Shown: piece by piece, positions 54,488 to 64,000 of the stretch
Numbering within the stretch: the first letter of the stretch is position 1
How the letters are laid out: each line of letters begins with the position of its first letter
Source of the DNA: Fusarium oxysporum f. sp. lycopersici 4287
Taxonomy: Eukaryota > Ascomycota > Sordariomycetes > Hypocreales > Nectriaceae
Assembly (NCBI RefSeq): GCF_000149955.1
Contig: NC_030987.1
Span: 776,003-840,002, forward strand
Length of the DNA stretch: 64,000 nucleotides
Reading direction: 5' to 3'
Position numbers and translations under genes: made by a program
Notes under the pieces: model-generated
Told to the model about the DNA's origin: nothing
Seen by the model: the letters and a program-made list of their open reading frames with translations, nothing else
Databases searched by the model: none

Positions 54488-55837
54488 CTAAGCCAAGCGG
54501 ACCTCTATGTTAATGTTGTAAGAGGTAGAAGCACCCGTACACTGACTCGTGAAATCGACTCCCGGCTGAACAAGGACCAATCGTGAAGAGCATGTCCAAA
54601 ACTCGGCAATCTGATTAATCCCCCACAAACACTGAAGGCCCAAGGGGTACGAAGTCGCCGGGATAATCTTGCAGACCAAGATGTTGGCCTGATTCGCTGT
54701 CGCTTCCTCGGTCGACATGACACGCACGTAATTGTCTGAGTTTCCGTTGACGTTGGAGTAAGCACTCTTTCCATTGGAACTTCCAGGCCCGTTGACGGGT
54801 TTGATTTCGCCTGTGCGTTGGTTGAGGGTGAAGGTCAAGTCGGAAGATACGTCGGCGGTGAAGTCAAGGAAGTATTTTCCAGTGCCGATTTGGTTCTCTA
54901 GGTTGGTGAAACCAACACCGCCGATGGGGGCGAGGTTGGGATCACCGCTGTCGTGTGCGATAAGGTAGATTGTTTGCAGTGGATCGGCCGCCTCGGTCTT
55001 GGTGCTGATCTCGGTCTTGGTCTCAGTAGCGATAATGTTGTCCTTTACTTGCGTTCCAACAACTTTGTTGATCTTCTCAGTGGTATAGGTCTCTTGGACA
55101 ACCTCTGTCTTGACCGTCTTGGTGGCATAAGCAGTTGCGATAGCAGTCTTGATCGTAGTCCTTCGTGGAATAATAACCTTGTGGATGACTGAAACGATCG
55201 TCGTTCGTGGAAGAGTGACGGTTTTGCTGGTTACACCAACACGAGAACATGCAGAGGAGTACTTGGCCGAGTTGCTTGCACGAGTCGGTATTGGCCGTGG
55301 AAACAAAGATATTCCAAGTGCCGACTGGGCCTATAATCGGGAATGCTTAGTCATTTGGCCGTTCTTCAGTAGTCTATCCATGGATATTGAAGACCTCGCT
55401 CCCGCTTGGTGGTGAAGATGATTGAGACATTCATTGTCACAGTAGTAGTGATATCAATGGTAACGCTCTGTACGACAGAGTTGGTCCTTGTGGCTGTTAC
55501 GTGCTGTGTGATAATTGCTGTAACTGATTTCCGGACTGTCGGGATGCTTGTTACAGTCTTTGTTCTATAGATAGTGCTGTTGTGACACTGTCCAAATAAG
55601 GATGGTTGTCCTTACGCTTTCTTGGGCGTCACTGTGGTGTATAGATAGGCTTTGCAGTCAGATGCATATGTCTTGCTCGAAACCCCAGTAACGGCTGTAT
55701 TGAGTAAGTTAGCCAGTGCGCCCCTGAGGGATCATAGAATATGACATACCCTTCAAGCAAGAATCAGAGTTGATAGTTAGGGCGTCAGCGCCTGACAAGG
55801 CCATGCCCAAAGCCACGAAATACTGTGAGAACCTCAT
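54488..55837 (-). CDS. Secreted Thr-rich protein, gene model partly unresolved
   Basis: I do not recognise this protein. Start ATG 55837 gives a signal peptide (MRFSQYFVALGMALSGADA). Exons 55837-55750, 55694-55616 and one from 55564 are well supported and in phase. They encode a Thr/Val/Ser-rich stretch (KTVTSIPTVRKSVTAIITQH). The last exon is open to 54488 and contains another Thr-rich stretch (VTSKTVTLPRTTIVSVIHKV) and a C-terminal domain with four cysteines (ANILVCKIIPATSYPLGLQC, then FWTCSSRLVLVQPG). The join between them (near 55400-55250) is unclear. A TTATAG acceptor at ~55335 is followed in one frame by PVGTWNIFVSTANTDSCKQL, but the long downstream frame is different, suggesting a frameshift near 55260-55240 or a missed intron. 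Thr-rich composition suggests O-glycosylation and a wall or surface role. Confidence 0.4.
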
Positions 55838-56214
55838 TTTTGCAATACTGACCAATCCAATTTTCGCAAAAGAGGAAATAAAGGAGAAAGCTATCGTCGA
55901 GTCGTGGCACACCGAGTAATTAAATACTGCTGCCCCAATGCCGCAATTCCGGTGGTATGGTTATAGATTGGTCGAGACTAATCGGACATATGCTGGCCCT
56001 TGTTTAAAATCATCGCTGCTAACTCCATCCAGTTGGCCTTTCTAAACAAAATAGAACCAAGATTAGTTAAGCTAACGTATTTAAAACGATATAATTCGAA
56101 GCGCTATTAATTTTCCAGACAAAACTATCGATCATTATAATGGCGCTATTCGGAGCTAACCATGCCCTGACAGGTCTGGGCTTTGAATAGCTGTCACGTG
56201 TTACCCGATATCTT
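55838..56214. other. Intergenic region
   Basis: 377 bp between two minus-strand genes; no feature recognised. Confidence 0.4.
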
Positions 56215-58022
56215 TCAATGCGAAGCCTCGTTCAGCTGTTTTCTTTTCTCCTCCCGAGACTCAAGAATGCTTTCTATCTTATGATTCAGATCCACTCCAT
56301 CCATATATCTTGCCTCCATAATTACTTCCCTCGGTTCCGGAGCTCTAATATAGTCAACGCTATTAATGGCGCGTTGGTGCATCTCGTCAACAATATCAAA
56401 TAATCCAGCCATACTTTTCCTCCTATTCTGATCAACGACCAGCATATCTTCGTGTATTATATCCAACAAATCATGAACGTAAGAGCTGCAACCCGGCTTA
56501 TTGTGCAAAGAACCGATCCACTGCCAATAGTGTCAGAAAGAGTTTGTGTCAAATTCCTGAGTTGGGAGACTTACCTTGACGATCTGTTCTTTTACCCAAA
56601 GTCTGTAGCCCTCTCCAGGGCCGAGCCAGTGAATATCGAAGTATATATCGGTCTTAACCCCCGTGATATAAGGTGAAACCAGGATCTCTTTGAATCGTTC
56701 CCTGAGTTCGTTTGCCCCGAGGATCCAACAAGTCATTTCAAGTAACACACAGCCTAGACTCCACACATCATATGCTCTGGATATCTGGCCATCACTAATA
56801 TCACACTCAGGTGCTCGATACCTGGGTGTGACAGGCAAATCGGCTCCAGGAATAATGGATCTGGTTTCTTCTTTGTGAGCATCTGCAATACCAAAGTCTG
56901 AAACGACAAAGACGCCTCTTTTTTCCTTCCGTGATCTGAACCATAGGATATTGGCAGGTTTTATGTCGCCGTGTCTGCCGAACATTGTTTCTGTATCCAG
57001 ATGAATCTTTTGACCTTGGTGGATATGTACTAGGGCGGCTAAGAGATCTCGAATTTGTCCCGACAGCCATAAGAGACCTTCCCTGTTGGCAGAAGCTGGG
57101 CTAACAAGCGGGCCGGGGTGGATTTTCCAATACATAAGTAGATCGTATTCGGCAGCTGGAAAGATGAAGTGAAACCGGTTGTTGAGAGTGTATGTAGCCA
57201 AAAGCGTGATGATGTTTGGATGGTTTAGGCCACTGAATCGTTTGAGCATTTTCAACTCTTTGTTCGACGTGCCTTTCTTCCTGTTTGTGTTTTTCAAAGA
57301 CTTGACGGCAACGAAGCTATTATAGAAGCCAAGCTATGAGGTACGAAAATGAGACTCTCGTAAAGCAGCAAGGCCCGAAATGAACATACCTTCTCGAGTA
57401 ACGGGGAAAAGCCATGTGATTCTGAGTCAATCTTGTACTTGACAACCTCTCCGCATCCCCCAGACAGTGTCTCTTCGTGTACTCCATAGCTGTCTCTACA
57501 TAATACCCAAGGAAGCATCTGTCCTTTGGGTATATCGTAGTGCTGAGCCTCGTAATCCTCCCCCAGTGCAAAGAACCTCGGCGACGATCGAAGTTGGTTA
57601 ATGTTGAAATAGTCTTTCTGCATGTGAGACCACCCCAACCTCGCCATGCAAATCTGCACAGTAAGATGATACTCAGATCCTTGTACCAGAGGAAATCTTT
57701 CGTCATGCAAGTCTGCGTCTATGAAAGCCTGAATATCGCCGGGTCGCTCCACGATAACTAGTATTGCAAAGACTCGGAAAAATGAGTTTTTTTCGGTGCC
57801 CAGAATTAAGCTGCTATAAGCTTCCGCATCCTCCAGTCCTATCTTGACAGTATGAAGTTGCCGGATGATTGTCTCCCGTGTCATCAACCTTTTTAGGGTT
57901 GGATACGGCCAGAAGAAGTGGTTCTCTCCGTTAATGTGCGGCACCCTCTCTCTCCAAAGTGCGTCACTTAATAATAGTTCGGGGCCTGGCGCGCGTTGTG
58001 TAGAAATCGATATAGAGCCCAT
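56215..58022 (-). CDS. Ser/Thr protein kinase with fungal N-terminal region (N terminus possibly frameshifted)
   Basis: Exons are 58022-57390, 57333-56575 and 56520-56215; introns are 56 and 54 bp, phase 0. The chosen CATAG acceptor joins SPLLEK to LGFYNSFVAVKSLKNTN. From the ATG at 58022 this gives 565 aa. The kinase has the VAVK lysine, HPNIITLLATY, catalytic loop RHGDIKPANILWF (Asp kept), SDFGIADAH and RAPEC, and looks active. The N-terminal ~220 residues are the conserved non-kinase region of a large fungal kinase group. Upstream of 58022 the same frame is open back to a TAA, but the neighbouring frame (YTPNLKEAFDDN) would run straight into it (VITIHYRALEVLACGEFPHT) if the G5 run at 58138-58142 had one more base. 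The true start may therefore lie further upstream, with the present copy shortened. Kinases of this kind sit near HET genes in many fungi. Confidence 0.65.
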
Positions 58023-58137
58023 GATCGCTCCACTATCAGATATCGCGTTGGTGTTGATCCGAATGGCGGTTCCCAGGGTGTGGGGAAATTCGCCGCATGC
58101 CAAGACTTCCAGAGCTCGATAGTGAATGGTGATGACC

Positions 58138-58142
58138 GGGGG
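58138..58142. other. Homopolymer G5, candidate frameshift site at the kinase N terminus
   Basis: The minus-strand frames on each side connect if this run were six bases. Either a real one-base deletion or a sequencing error. Confidence 0.4.
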
Positions 58143-58180
58143 TTATCGTCGAAAGCTTCTTTGAGATTGGGAGTATACAC

Positions 58181-58810
58181 TAAAAAGACAAATGTAAGGG
58201 CTATCAGGTCTCAGTATTTCTCAGTCCTATGTCACGTATATATTCTGATAAGCTTGTTAATGCATCCTATGTATGTTCAACTAGCTTCTGTTAGTACGCC
58301 TCTATCATGACCGGTGAGTCTCAGTCGGTGACAGGGGTGGCTGGAGGGAGACATAAAAGTTGAGACTCGGGTTGGTGGTAGATCCGGGGATGCCAGTCTC
58401 ATATTTTCTGTCCCCCAAAGGGATGGGTCACTTGGCCTTGCTTCGACGCGAGTTTGAGTGCTCGCCTCACTAACTCTATCTGTCTGACGTCAGGTCAACG
58501 TACGATTGCGGGGGGTATTGACTCGGAGTTTACTTGTTTTACTTGTGTAACCACATTCTCTCCCATATCCGTGAAGATATATGCCTCACGATCAATCACT
58601 CAGGTTAGGTCGGCTGATTGATTGGCTGGGCCTTCCGAATGCTAAATCGTTGACCACTGACCGTGTACATGGAGACTATGTCCGATCACCAGTGGGCCGC
58701 ACATTTCGGGGACCGAGGCTTACCACATGACACCCTGACATCACCCACCATTCAGACATTCTAACGTAGGACTCTTTGGAGCTAAGACACATCGGCAAGA
58801 ATATTCAATC
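58181..58810. other. Intergenic region between the kinase and HET genes
   Basis: About 630 bp. It may include an unseen 5' exon of the kinase gene; nothing else recognised. Confidence 0.4.
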
Positions 58811-60859
58811 TTAGTGAAGTACATACTTCTTCAGCTGCCGCTTCCCCGCCTGCCATTGATCAACAGCTTTACCAGACATATACCCATCAATATATATATC
58901 GCCCACATATCTATACTCACCCTGCGTCCCCTCTGCTCTCAACAATATCGGCGTCGAACAACCTAGTGGCACAACCATTATATCACCGGCAAGCATGAAC
59001 CCGGATCCCATCGCAAGCCGACGATTCTGTGTAAGACAGAAACATCTCCCCATCATACGATCCCCAAAATGAATTTGCAGAAAATGCCTCCTCATTTCAG
59101 CCTTGACCTCTGATGCAGTTTTCAAATAATGAGCTAGTCTCTCATCGAGCCTGATGTACGGTAGACGATCGCGAAAGAGGTTCGCAAAGACATGGCAGAT
59201 CTCTGCCTGCCATCGACCTCGGTCATATTCCGATGGGATTTGACCGAGGCATATCGTCGCTGCGAAGCATTCTTCTGCCATCTGTATTTCCTCCTTGGTG
59301 CGACCTTCCACAGCGTGAAGAAGTAGCGCTCTCCAGTGTAGGAACGCCATGAGATAATCTCCCAGGTTACAAAGCGTTCCGACAACGACGCCTTTGCTTT
59401 GAACGATATCGATTTCGAGACCTGAAATTTCAAGCTTGTTGAGGCGTTCGTCGCGGAAGCGGCAGATGGCTTTACTGGAGCCTGAAGCTGCGAAATTGTA
59501 CTTGAAGCCCATTGCTGATGTTTGCGGTATGTGTGACCAGTCTGGGACGAATGTAGGAAGGTTGGCGGTGCTGGTGTGAACAGGGAAGTGGATTGCTTCG
59601 CAGATAATGTCGAGCTTCTCAGTCGTCTTGAGAAGAAAGTCGACAATCTCAGTGTACACATCCTTGACGGAGAGATTGTAGTCCGCGCGGAACTCGTCTC
59701 GAATACTGGCTGGTAAAACGCCGAGGATTCCGTACAATTTATCTCTAGGATCAGATGCGAGCTTTCTGCGACAAGTTCGTAACACCTGTAGAAGAGCCTC
59801 TTCGCCATCCGACATGTGGAACTTGAGATCCGGTAGACTAGCGGGTCCTTGGTAGATGAGTGTCTGAACATAGCTGAACTGATCAGGTGAAGTTACTAGT
59901 CTCCTCTTGAGTTTGTCTTTATTGTTGAAGATAAGCTCTCCTCGACGTTGGCTGAATAGAACTGAAGCACTCTGATATTTCTTCCATTCGAGGCGAGTCG
60001 AGCCACAGTGAACCATTATTCTTTTCGCGTTGAAAACTTCTTGGACGACCCACAATCGTCTCCAGTACTCTCTCCCAAAGAGTGATACCACTGCCAGAAG
60101 GTCACCGTTTTCGGCGCCAACTGCTAACAGTTTAGAAATATTGCTGGAATCAAAAGGTTCACCTGTAGTCGCTATGGCATCGAGAAACCTGACAGCTCGC
60201 GCGCTGTCGTTTTCTTCCGGACCAAGCCAGATTGCGACGTTATCAGCATTGGAGTAGATAAACGGCATGAGTTGAACCTGCTGACTCCGCTCATCTCGGT
60301 CCTTTTGGTTGATGCAGAGAGCATCTGCCCACACCAGCACAGAAGAGTGCTTTTGTCGAAGCGCTTGCAGTGCTCCGTGGAGGCTGACAGCTATCGGGAT
60401 CAAACAACCTTCAATCTCGATCTTCCGAGTGTCACCGGTATCTCCCCAAGTGTATGAAATAGCCGTATAAGGAGGAGGTTGTTCCAGAGAAACATGGATA
60501 ATCTCGCACTTGATCATCGTTTTTCTCTCTGGCAGTATTCTAACCAATCTGATGGATGCATCTTCGATCGGCCTGTACTGGTAAGACAGCTCGCTAAAAG
60601 ATGATGCGGCTTGTTGATTTTGGAGTAGCTTGGGGCTCGGGCTGAGGGCAGCCTTTGGAGTAGATGGAGATAGTGGTGGCAAGGCATTATAATCGTATGG
60701 ATATGGCGTGAACTTATTGTTGTAGCTCGTCTCTGGAATTACCGCGTATTGCTGATTTGGCGCATGTGGTGGAGGGACGTCGTATCGGCGACCTTTGCCT
60801 TTGCCCGCCCTCAGAGGCGGCGGGGAAGGGACTCGTGCTTCTGCGGAGACCTGCGCCAT
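58811..60859 (-). CDS. HET-domain (heterokaryon incompatibility) protein
   Basis: A single-exon 682 aa protein. The N-terminal ~110 residues are Pro/Tyr-rich and disordered. The HET domain follows (residues ~120-300) with its three hallmark blocks: PYTAISYTWGDTGDTRKIEI, SVLVWADALCINQKDRDERS plus QVQLMPFIYSNADNVAIWLG, and WRRLWVVQEVFNAKRIMVHC. A helical linker (DPRDKLYGILGVLPASIRDE, typical for the family) comes next, and the C-terminal half ends in a beta-rich segment (GCSTPILLRAEGTQGEYRYV; GDIYIDGYM). HET proteins trigger cell death on fusion of unlike strains in several ascomycetes; many family members are uncharacterised. The ATG at 60859 is the natural start. No NACHT or repeat domain is fused to it. 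Confidence 0.88.
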   Translation of the reverse strand: MAQVSAEARVPSPPPLRAGKGKGRRYDVPPPHAPNQQYAVIPETSYNNKFTPYPYDYNALPPLSPSTPKAALSPSPKLLQNQQAASSFSELSYQYRPIEDASIRLVRILPERKTMIKCEIIHVSLEQPPPYTAISYTWGDTGDTRKIEIEGCLIPIAVSLHGALQALRQKHSSVLVWADALCINQKDRDERSQQVQLMPFIYSNADNVAIWLGPEENDSARAVRFLDAIATTGEPFDSSNISKLLAVGAENGDLLAVVSLFGREYWRRLWVVQEVFNAKRIMVHCGSTRLEWKKYQSASVLFSQRRGELIFNNKDKLKRRLVTSPDQFSYVQTLIYQGPASLPDLKFHMSDGEEALLQVLRTCRRKLASDPRDKLYGILGVLPASIRDEFRADYNLSVKDVYTEIVDFLLKTTEKLDIICEAIHFPVHTSTANLPTFVPDWSHIPQTSAMGFKYNFAASGSSKAICRFRDERLNKLEISGLEIDIVQSKGVVVGTLCNLGDYLMAFLHWRALLLHAVEGRTKEEIQMAEECFAATICLGQIPSEYDRGRWQAEICHVFANLFRDRLPYIRLDERLAHYLKTASEVKAEMRRHFLQIHFGDRMMGRCFCLTQNRRLAMGSGFMLAGDIMVVPLGCSTPILLRAEGTQGEYRYVGDIYIDGYMSGKAVDQWQAGKRQLKKYVLH

Positions 60860-61135
60860 GACTATGGGTTGTGCTTTGAGCTACTTAATAGTCACTTGAA
60901 GTGCTTTGCGTCAAATTCCAGTCGTTTGAAATTGCAAAGTTGAGTGGTTTCAGCTGAACTCATGCTTGTGAGCCTTGGAGTCAGCCTGTGGCTTGGAACG
61001 GCTGCATCCTATCAAATCGCCTGAAAGCGTCTTCAGCCTAATCTAGAATAGCGTCAGATCTGGGCATTAGTAATTAATGAGTTAGGAAAGCAATTTTATA
61101 AATTCTTGTATTCTTGCTAATGCTTTTCGATTTTC

Positions 61136-63600
61136 TCACATCTCGGGTTGATATAAAAAGCTATCCACATCAAGCTGTTCTGCTAGATCTAGCAACTCGC
61201 CAGGCGTCAACCCTGCCATGGCATTAGCCGCAAAGAGGTCCCATCCTGTCTCATCTGAGACATGTTCCTGTAACTCTGGTTCCCTGCTCTCCTCTTCCTG
61301 GACGTTGCCATGCTCCTCCACTTGGGTCTGTATTTCTGGCGTTACGATATTACTAGCTGGCGTCAGAGCAGATAACTTCTGTTCCAGCTGCTCAAGCTCT
61401 ACTTTACGCAGAGGAGCAATAAGACTACCTTTCGCAATAAGAGTATCAAAAACGTAGCGAGCATCATCACGCCATGAATCATCTGAAAGAAGAGATGGGC
61501 AGATTATGGGGATGAGGTGGAGGAGAAACGCTGACGATGAGGCATACTCTATTTGGAAGGGCAGAAACGCCTCTGCGACAAATAATCAGCTTCATAATTG
61601 ACTTTCATGACGATCGTACTTACCGATGAGGTCTTCATCTGCCAAGGCACGGAGCGTCTTCAAAATTGCCTGCGCTGAGCTAACGCATGACTGTATAAGT
61701 GATGCAACCGGTGGAGATAGTGATAAGCCATGGGTCATAAGTTGTGTCTTGGACTGTTCGATGTGCATATGCAAAGCGCACATTATCTGCGGCCTTGTTG
61801 TGAGTACGACGCACTGGAAGCAGGTCAGTTCAAAAGCTTCAAGTTCGGCACTGCGCTCTGAAACCTACGTGGTGATATTGGAGCAGAAGTCTTGTTGCAA
61901 TTCGTGACGCTTTACTAATCGAGTCTCGGAAATGATTGTTGATAATGTTGTTCAGGTCACGGTTTAGTTCGGCCAAGTTCCTTAGGATAGACTGCGTGTT
62001 GCTAAAAAGGGTGCCGTCATAGTCTTTACCAACACCGTATACCGCTTTAAAAATGTTAGCATGCATTTCATGGTGATTTTTGTGGGGGATGGCACTTACT
62101 CCCCAGTAGTCGGGCTATTAACCGAGCAAGCTGCACATGAAGGGTCAGACTCAGTGAGCTCAGCGAGCTGTCCGCCTGAGAAGGTAGCTTATTGGTGATA
62201 TCTTCGTCTCTTATGGCACTCGTTGCACCAATGAGAGCAGCGAACTCTTGATCCAGCATATAGACAACCCAGAATATGATGTGGCATCGCTTAGAGTGCT
62301 GTGCCCCCACAGCTTCTTCCGGCATGTGTCTGTGAAATCCGGAAAGTACACATATCCGGAGAGCCTGTCCAATATGTTGATATGCTGCCACTCTCATGTC
62401 AATCGACTGAAAGTAGATAGCGGCTAGGGTGAGTGCTTGCGCAGAGAGAACAGGGTCAAGAGCAATGCCGGCCAACTCAGGCATCAATGGCATCGCCCGT
62501 GCAGCATATTGATACCCCGGCGGACTTCCATCAGGACTTTTCCCACCCAGAAAGGCCTTTCCAAAAGCTATCATGAGTAAATACTGCGCATACCACAGCT
62601 TGCACGATGCCGCTTTAGCCGAAGCATCTTGATAAAGCTCTTTAAAATGCTGAAGAAACTCAGCCTCATCTATCAAACTCGCCAAAGGACCAAGATAGAA
62701 CCTCGCAGTCTGAATGAGGAAATATGCATAGTCTGACGGAGGTAAGTTGGAAATATCCGGTTGCTCATCTGGCATAAGTGGTCTCCACTGTAGTCGGAAG
62801 GCTACTCCGTCGAGGTGCCAGGGTAGAGGCTCGTTATTTGCTTCGGGGAGATGCTTGCCTACAAGGGCTAGGACTCTCCTGCAGAAGGCCCATGATGACG
62901 CGGGGCCCATGTACCCTGCGGAGGTCTGTTAGTGTATGCCGATGATTGACGGATGGAAACGTACAGTATCGACCCATAGCTTGGCCGAAGACGTAATCGT
63001 TGTCGACGAGGGGGTTCTGTCGGAAGGCCGGTTCGAGGACGTCATTGGTGGATAGAGAGGCAGCCTCGTTTGTTTCGTCGTTCTCGTCATGATCTTGAGG
63101 TGTTCCAAGAGTAAGATCTGAAGCTACTACGTTAGTCAGGATGGCAGGTTGTTGACTAGCTACTCACCTCCATCTGCAACCATGGATGCGTCTCGCGTGA
63201 CTACACCGGAGATACCATAATCAGAAACAGAAGAGTGCCTTGGACGCGGCCTAATGCCATCGCCAAGAGACCCTGGAGATGGAAGTCCATCTTGTCGCCT
63301 CTCTAAGGCACGGAGGTAGCTGTCCCAACGGTTAGTCACAGCGACATAAGAGAAAGCGACGAGACTTACCTCTCGGGAACAGAGACTTTCTTCTCCTCCG
63401 CCTCGTATATGCATCTCTCATTCTTCCGTCCACACCTCAAACAAGGCTGCGCCCCCGAACACTTGACCTTCATAGACCGACATCGCTTACACCTACCCAA
63501 CCATGGCAATCAGCTATCGGCTTTCAACGACCCAGATAAGAACTCACGCTTTGGCACATTTCTTAATAATCCGAAATTGACCATTCTGTGTAGTAGGCAT
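61136..63600 (-). CDS. Zn2Cys6 fungal transcription factor (701 aa)
   Basis: A nuclear regulator in eight exons: 63600-63548, 63492-63370, 63319-63168, 63123-62965, 62915-62100, 62044-61869, 61813-61624 and 61572-61136. All seven introns (43-56 bp) have GT-AG ends and the phases agree. The zinc cluster C-x2-C-x6-C-x5-C-x2-C-x6-C spans residues 19-45 (KACKRCRSMKVKCSGAQPCL, then RCGRKNERCIYEAE) and is split after Lys17 by the first intron. A coiled-coil-like linker follows (VPESYLRALERRQDG). The fungal_trans domain covers ~residues 200-470 (YVFGQAMGRYWYMGPASSWAF; QALRICVLSGFHRHM; RCHIIFWVVYMLDQEFAALI; LLLQYHHCVVLTTRP). The acidic C terminus (GWDLFAANAMAGLTPGELLD) could activate transcription. 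Targets are unknown; the HET and kinase genes are neighbours on the same strand. Confidence 0.85.
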
Positions 63601-64000
63601 CGTTGCGCAATTGACAATGGCTGTTGAGGAGAGGTCGGCGTGCTGTTCCGACTTAAGTCTTCTAGCTGGAATATCATTCCGGCTGGGTCTTTGCCTAATG
63701 TGGTAGCGTTCGTGAAAAAGCTTATCAGCGGCTTTGGAGGATTGGGCTGCGTTATCGGCTGCGGAGTGAAGCGGCCGGAATGAGATGCCGATAGTGGAAG
63801 CTTATCACGCGGGATTGTTAGTGTCCTATATCGGTATAACAATCCCGACATTTCCACTTGAGATTTGCGTCAGTGTAAGTCGACTGCCGGATTCAGTGCT
63901 TCTGGAAGAGATCGCTGTTTCTAAAACTGGTAAGTGCTTTGATGTCAGAATTGTCATAATGACCAGGGTTTGGACTACGTTTCGCTCCGCAATTGCATCA
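63601..64000. other. Region upstream of the second Zn2Cys6 gene, to the window end
   Basis: 400 bp with no supported gene. A minus-strand frame at 63510-63857 overlaps the regulator's first exon in another frame and is not preferred. Confidence 0.45.

Noticed and set aside
59134..59871. 245-codon minus-strand frame inside the HET gene
   Set aside because: Ser/Thr-rich alternative frame of the HET coding sequence with no domain of its own.

Overview
The window is nuclear DNA of a filamentous ascomycete. Coding regions carry short introns (mostly 46-65 bp) with GTAAGT/GTGAGT/GTATGT donors and CTAAC/CTGAC-like branch sites. The gene types (Zn2Cys6 regulators, a HET-domain protein, a gEgh16/MAS3-like protein, a SAT4/PTH11-like membrane protein, a siderophore-type MFS carrier) are typical of Pezizomycotina. 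A Fusarium-like Sordariomycete is my best guess, but this is inference from remembered gene content, not a search.

Region 1 (1-20.4 kb) is mostly conserved cell biology and every gene is intact: the 3' end of a CSC1/OSCA-type channel, a thimet-oligopeptidase-like M3 peptidase, a zinc alcohol dehydrogenase, the exosome subunit RRP41, an ER protein disulfide isomerase, the ESCRT cofactor VTA1, an F-box-like protein, the mitochondrial import receptor TIM50, two small unknown genes, a secreted SGNH esterase and a Zn2Cys6 regulator.

Region 2 (21-43.6 kb) is accessory and sparsely coding. It holds an APH-like kinase with a frameshift and a nonsense codon, two related F-box-like genes (one with an in-frame TAG), an intact siderophore-type MFS carrier, an intact amino acid permease, a frameshifted F-box-like gene, a proteinase K-like subtilase with a TAA and a frameshift, and an intact gEgh16-like secreted protein with a Gly/Asn-rich tail. 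A ~70 bp dispersed element occurs at 16.2, 28.2 and 36.1 kb.

Region 3 (43.8-49.5 kb) is a small island flanked on both sides by AT-rich DNA. It holds two head-to-head genes that share a 232 bp promoter: a protein kinase fused to ankyrin repeats, and a HeLo-like domain fused to a pseudokinase, an MLKL-like layout. The second gene carries a one-base frameshift in an A5 run. This pair is my leading candidate for an uncharacterised cell-death or allorecognition module.

Region 4 (49.6-64 kb) holds a cytochrome P450, a SAT4/PTH11-like membrane protein, a Thr-rich secreted protein, another Ser/Thr kinase, a HET-domain protein and a second Zn2Cys6 regulator. Kinase-ankyrin, HeLo-pseudokinase, kinase and HET genes within 17 kb suggest a self/non-self recognition neighbourhood.

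Exon joins were worked out by eye from splice signals and reading-frame phase, and coordinates are given for each. No CRISPR array, rRNA or convincing tRNA was seen.
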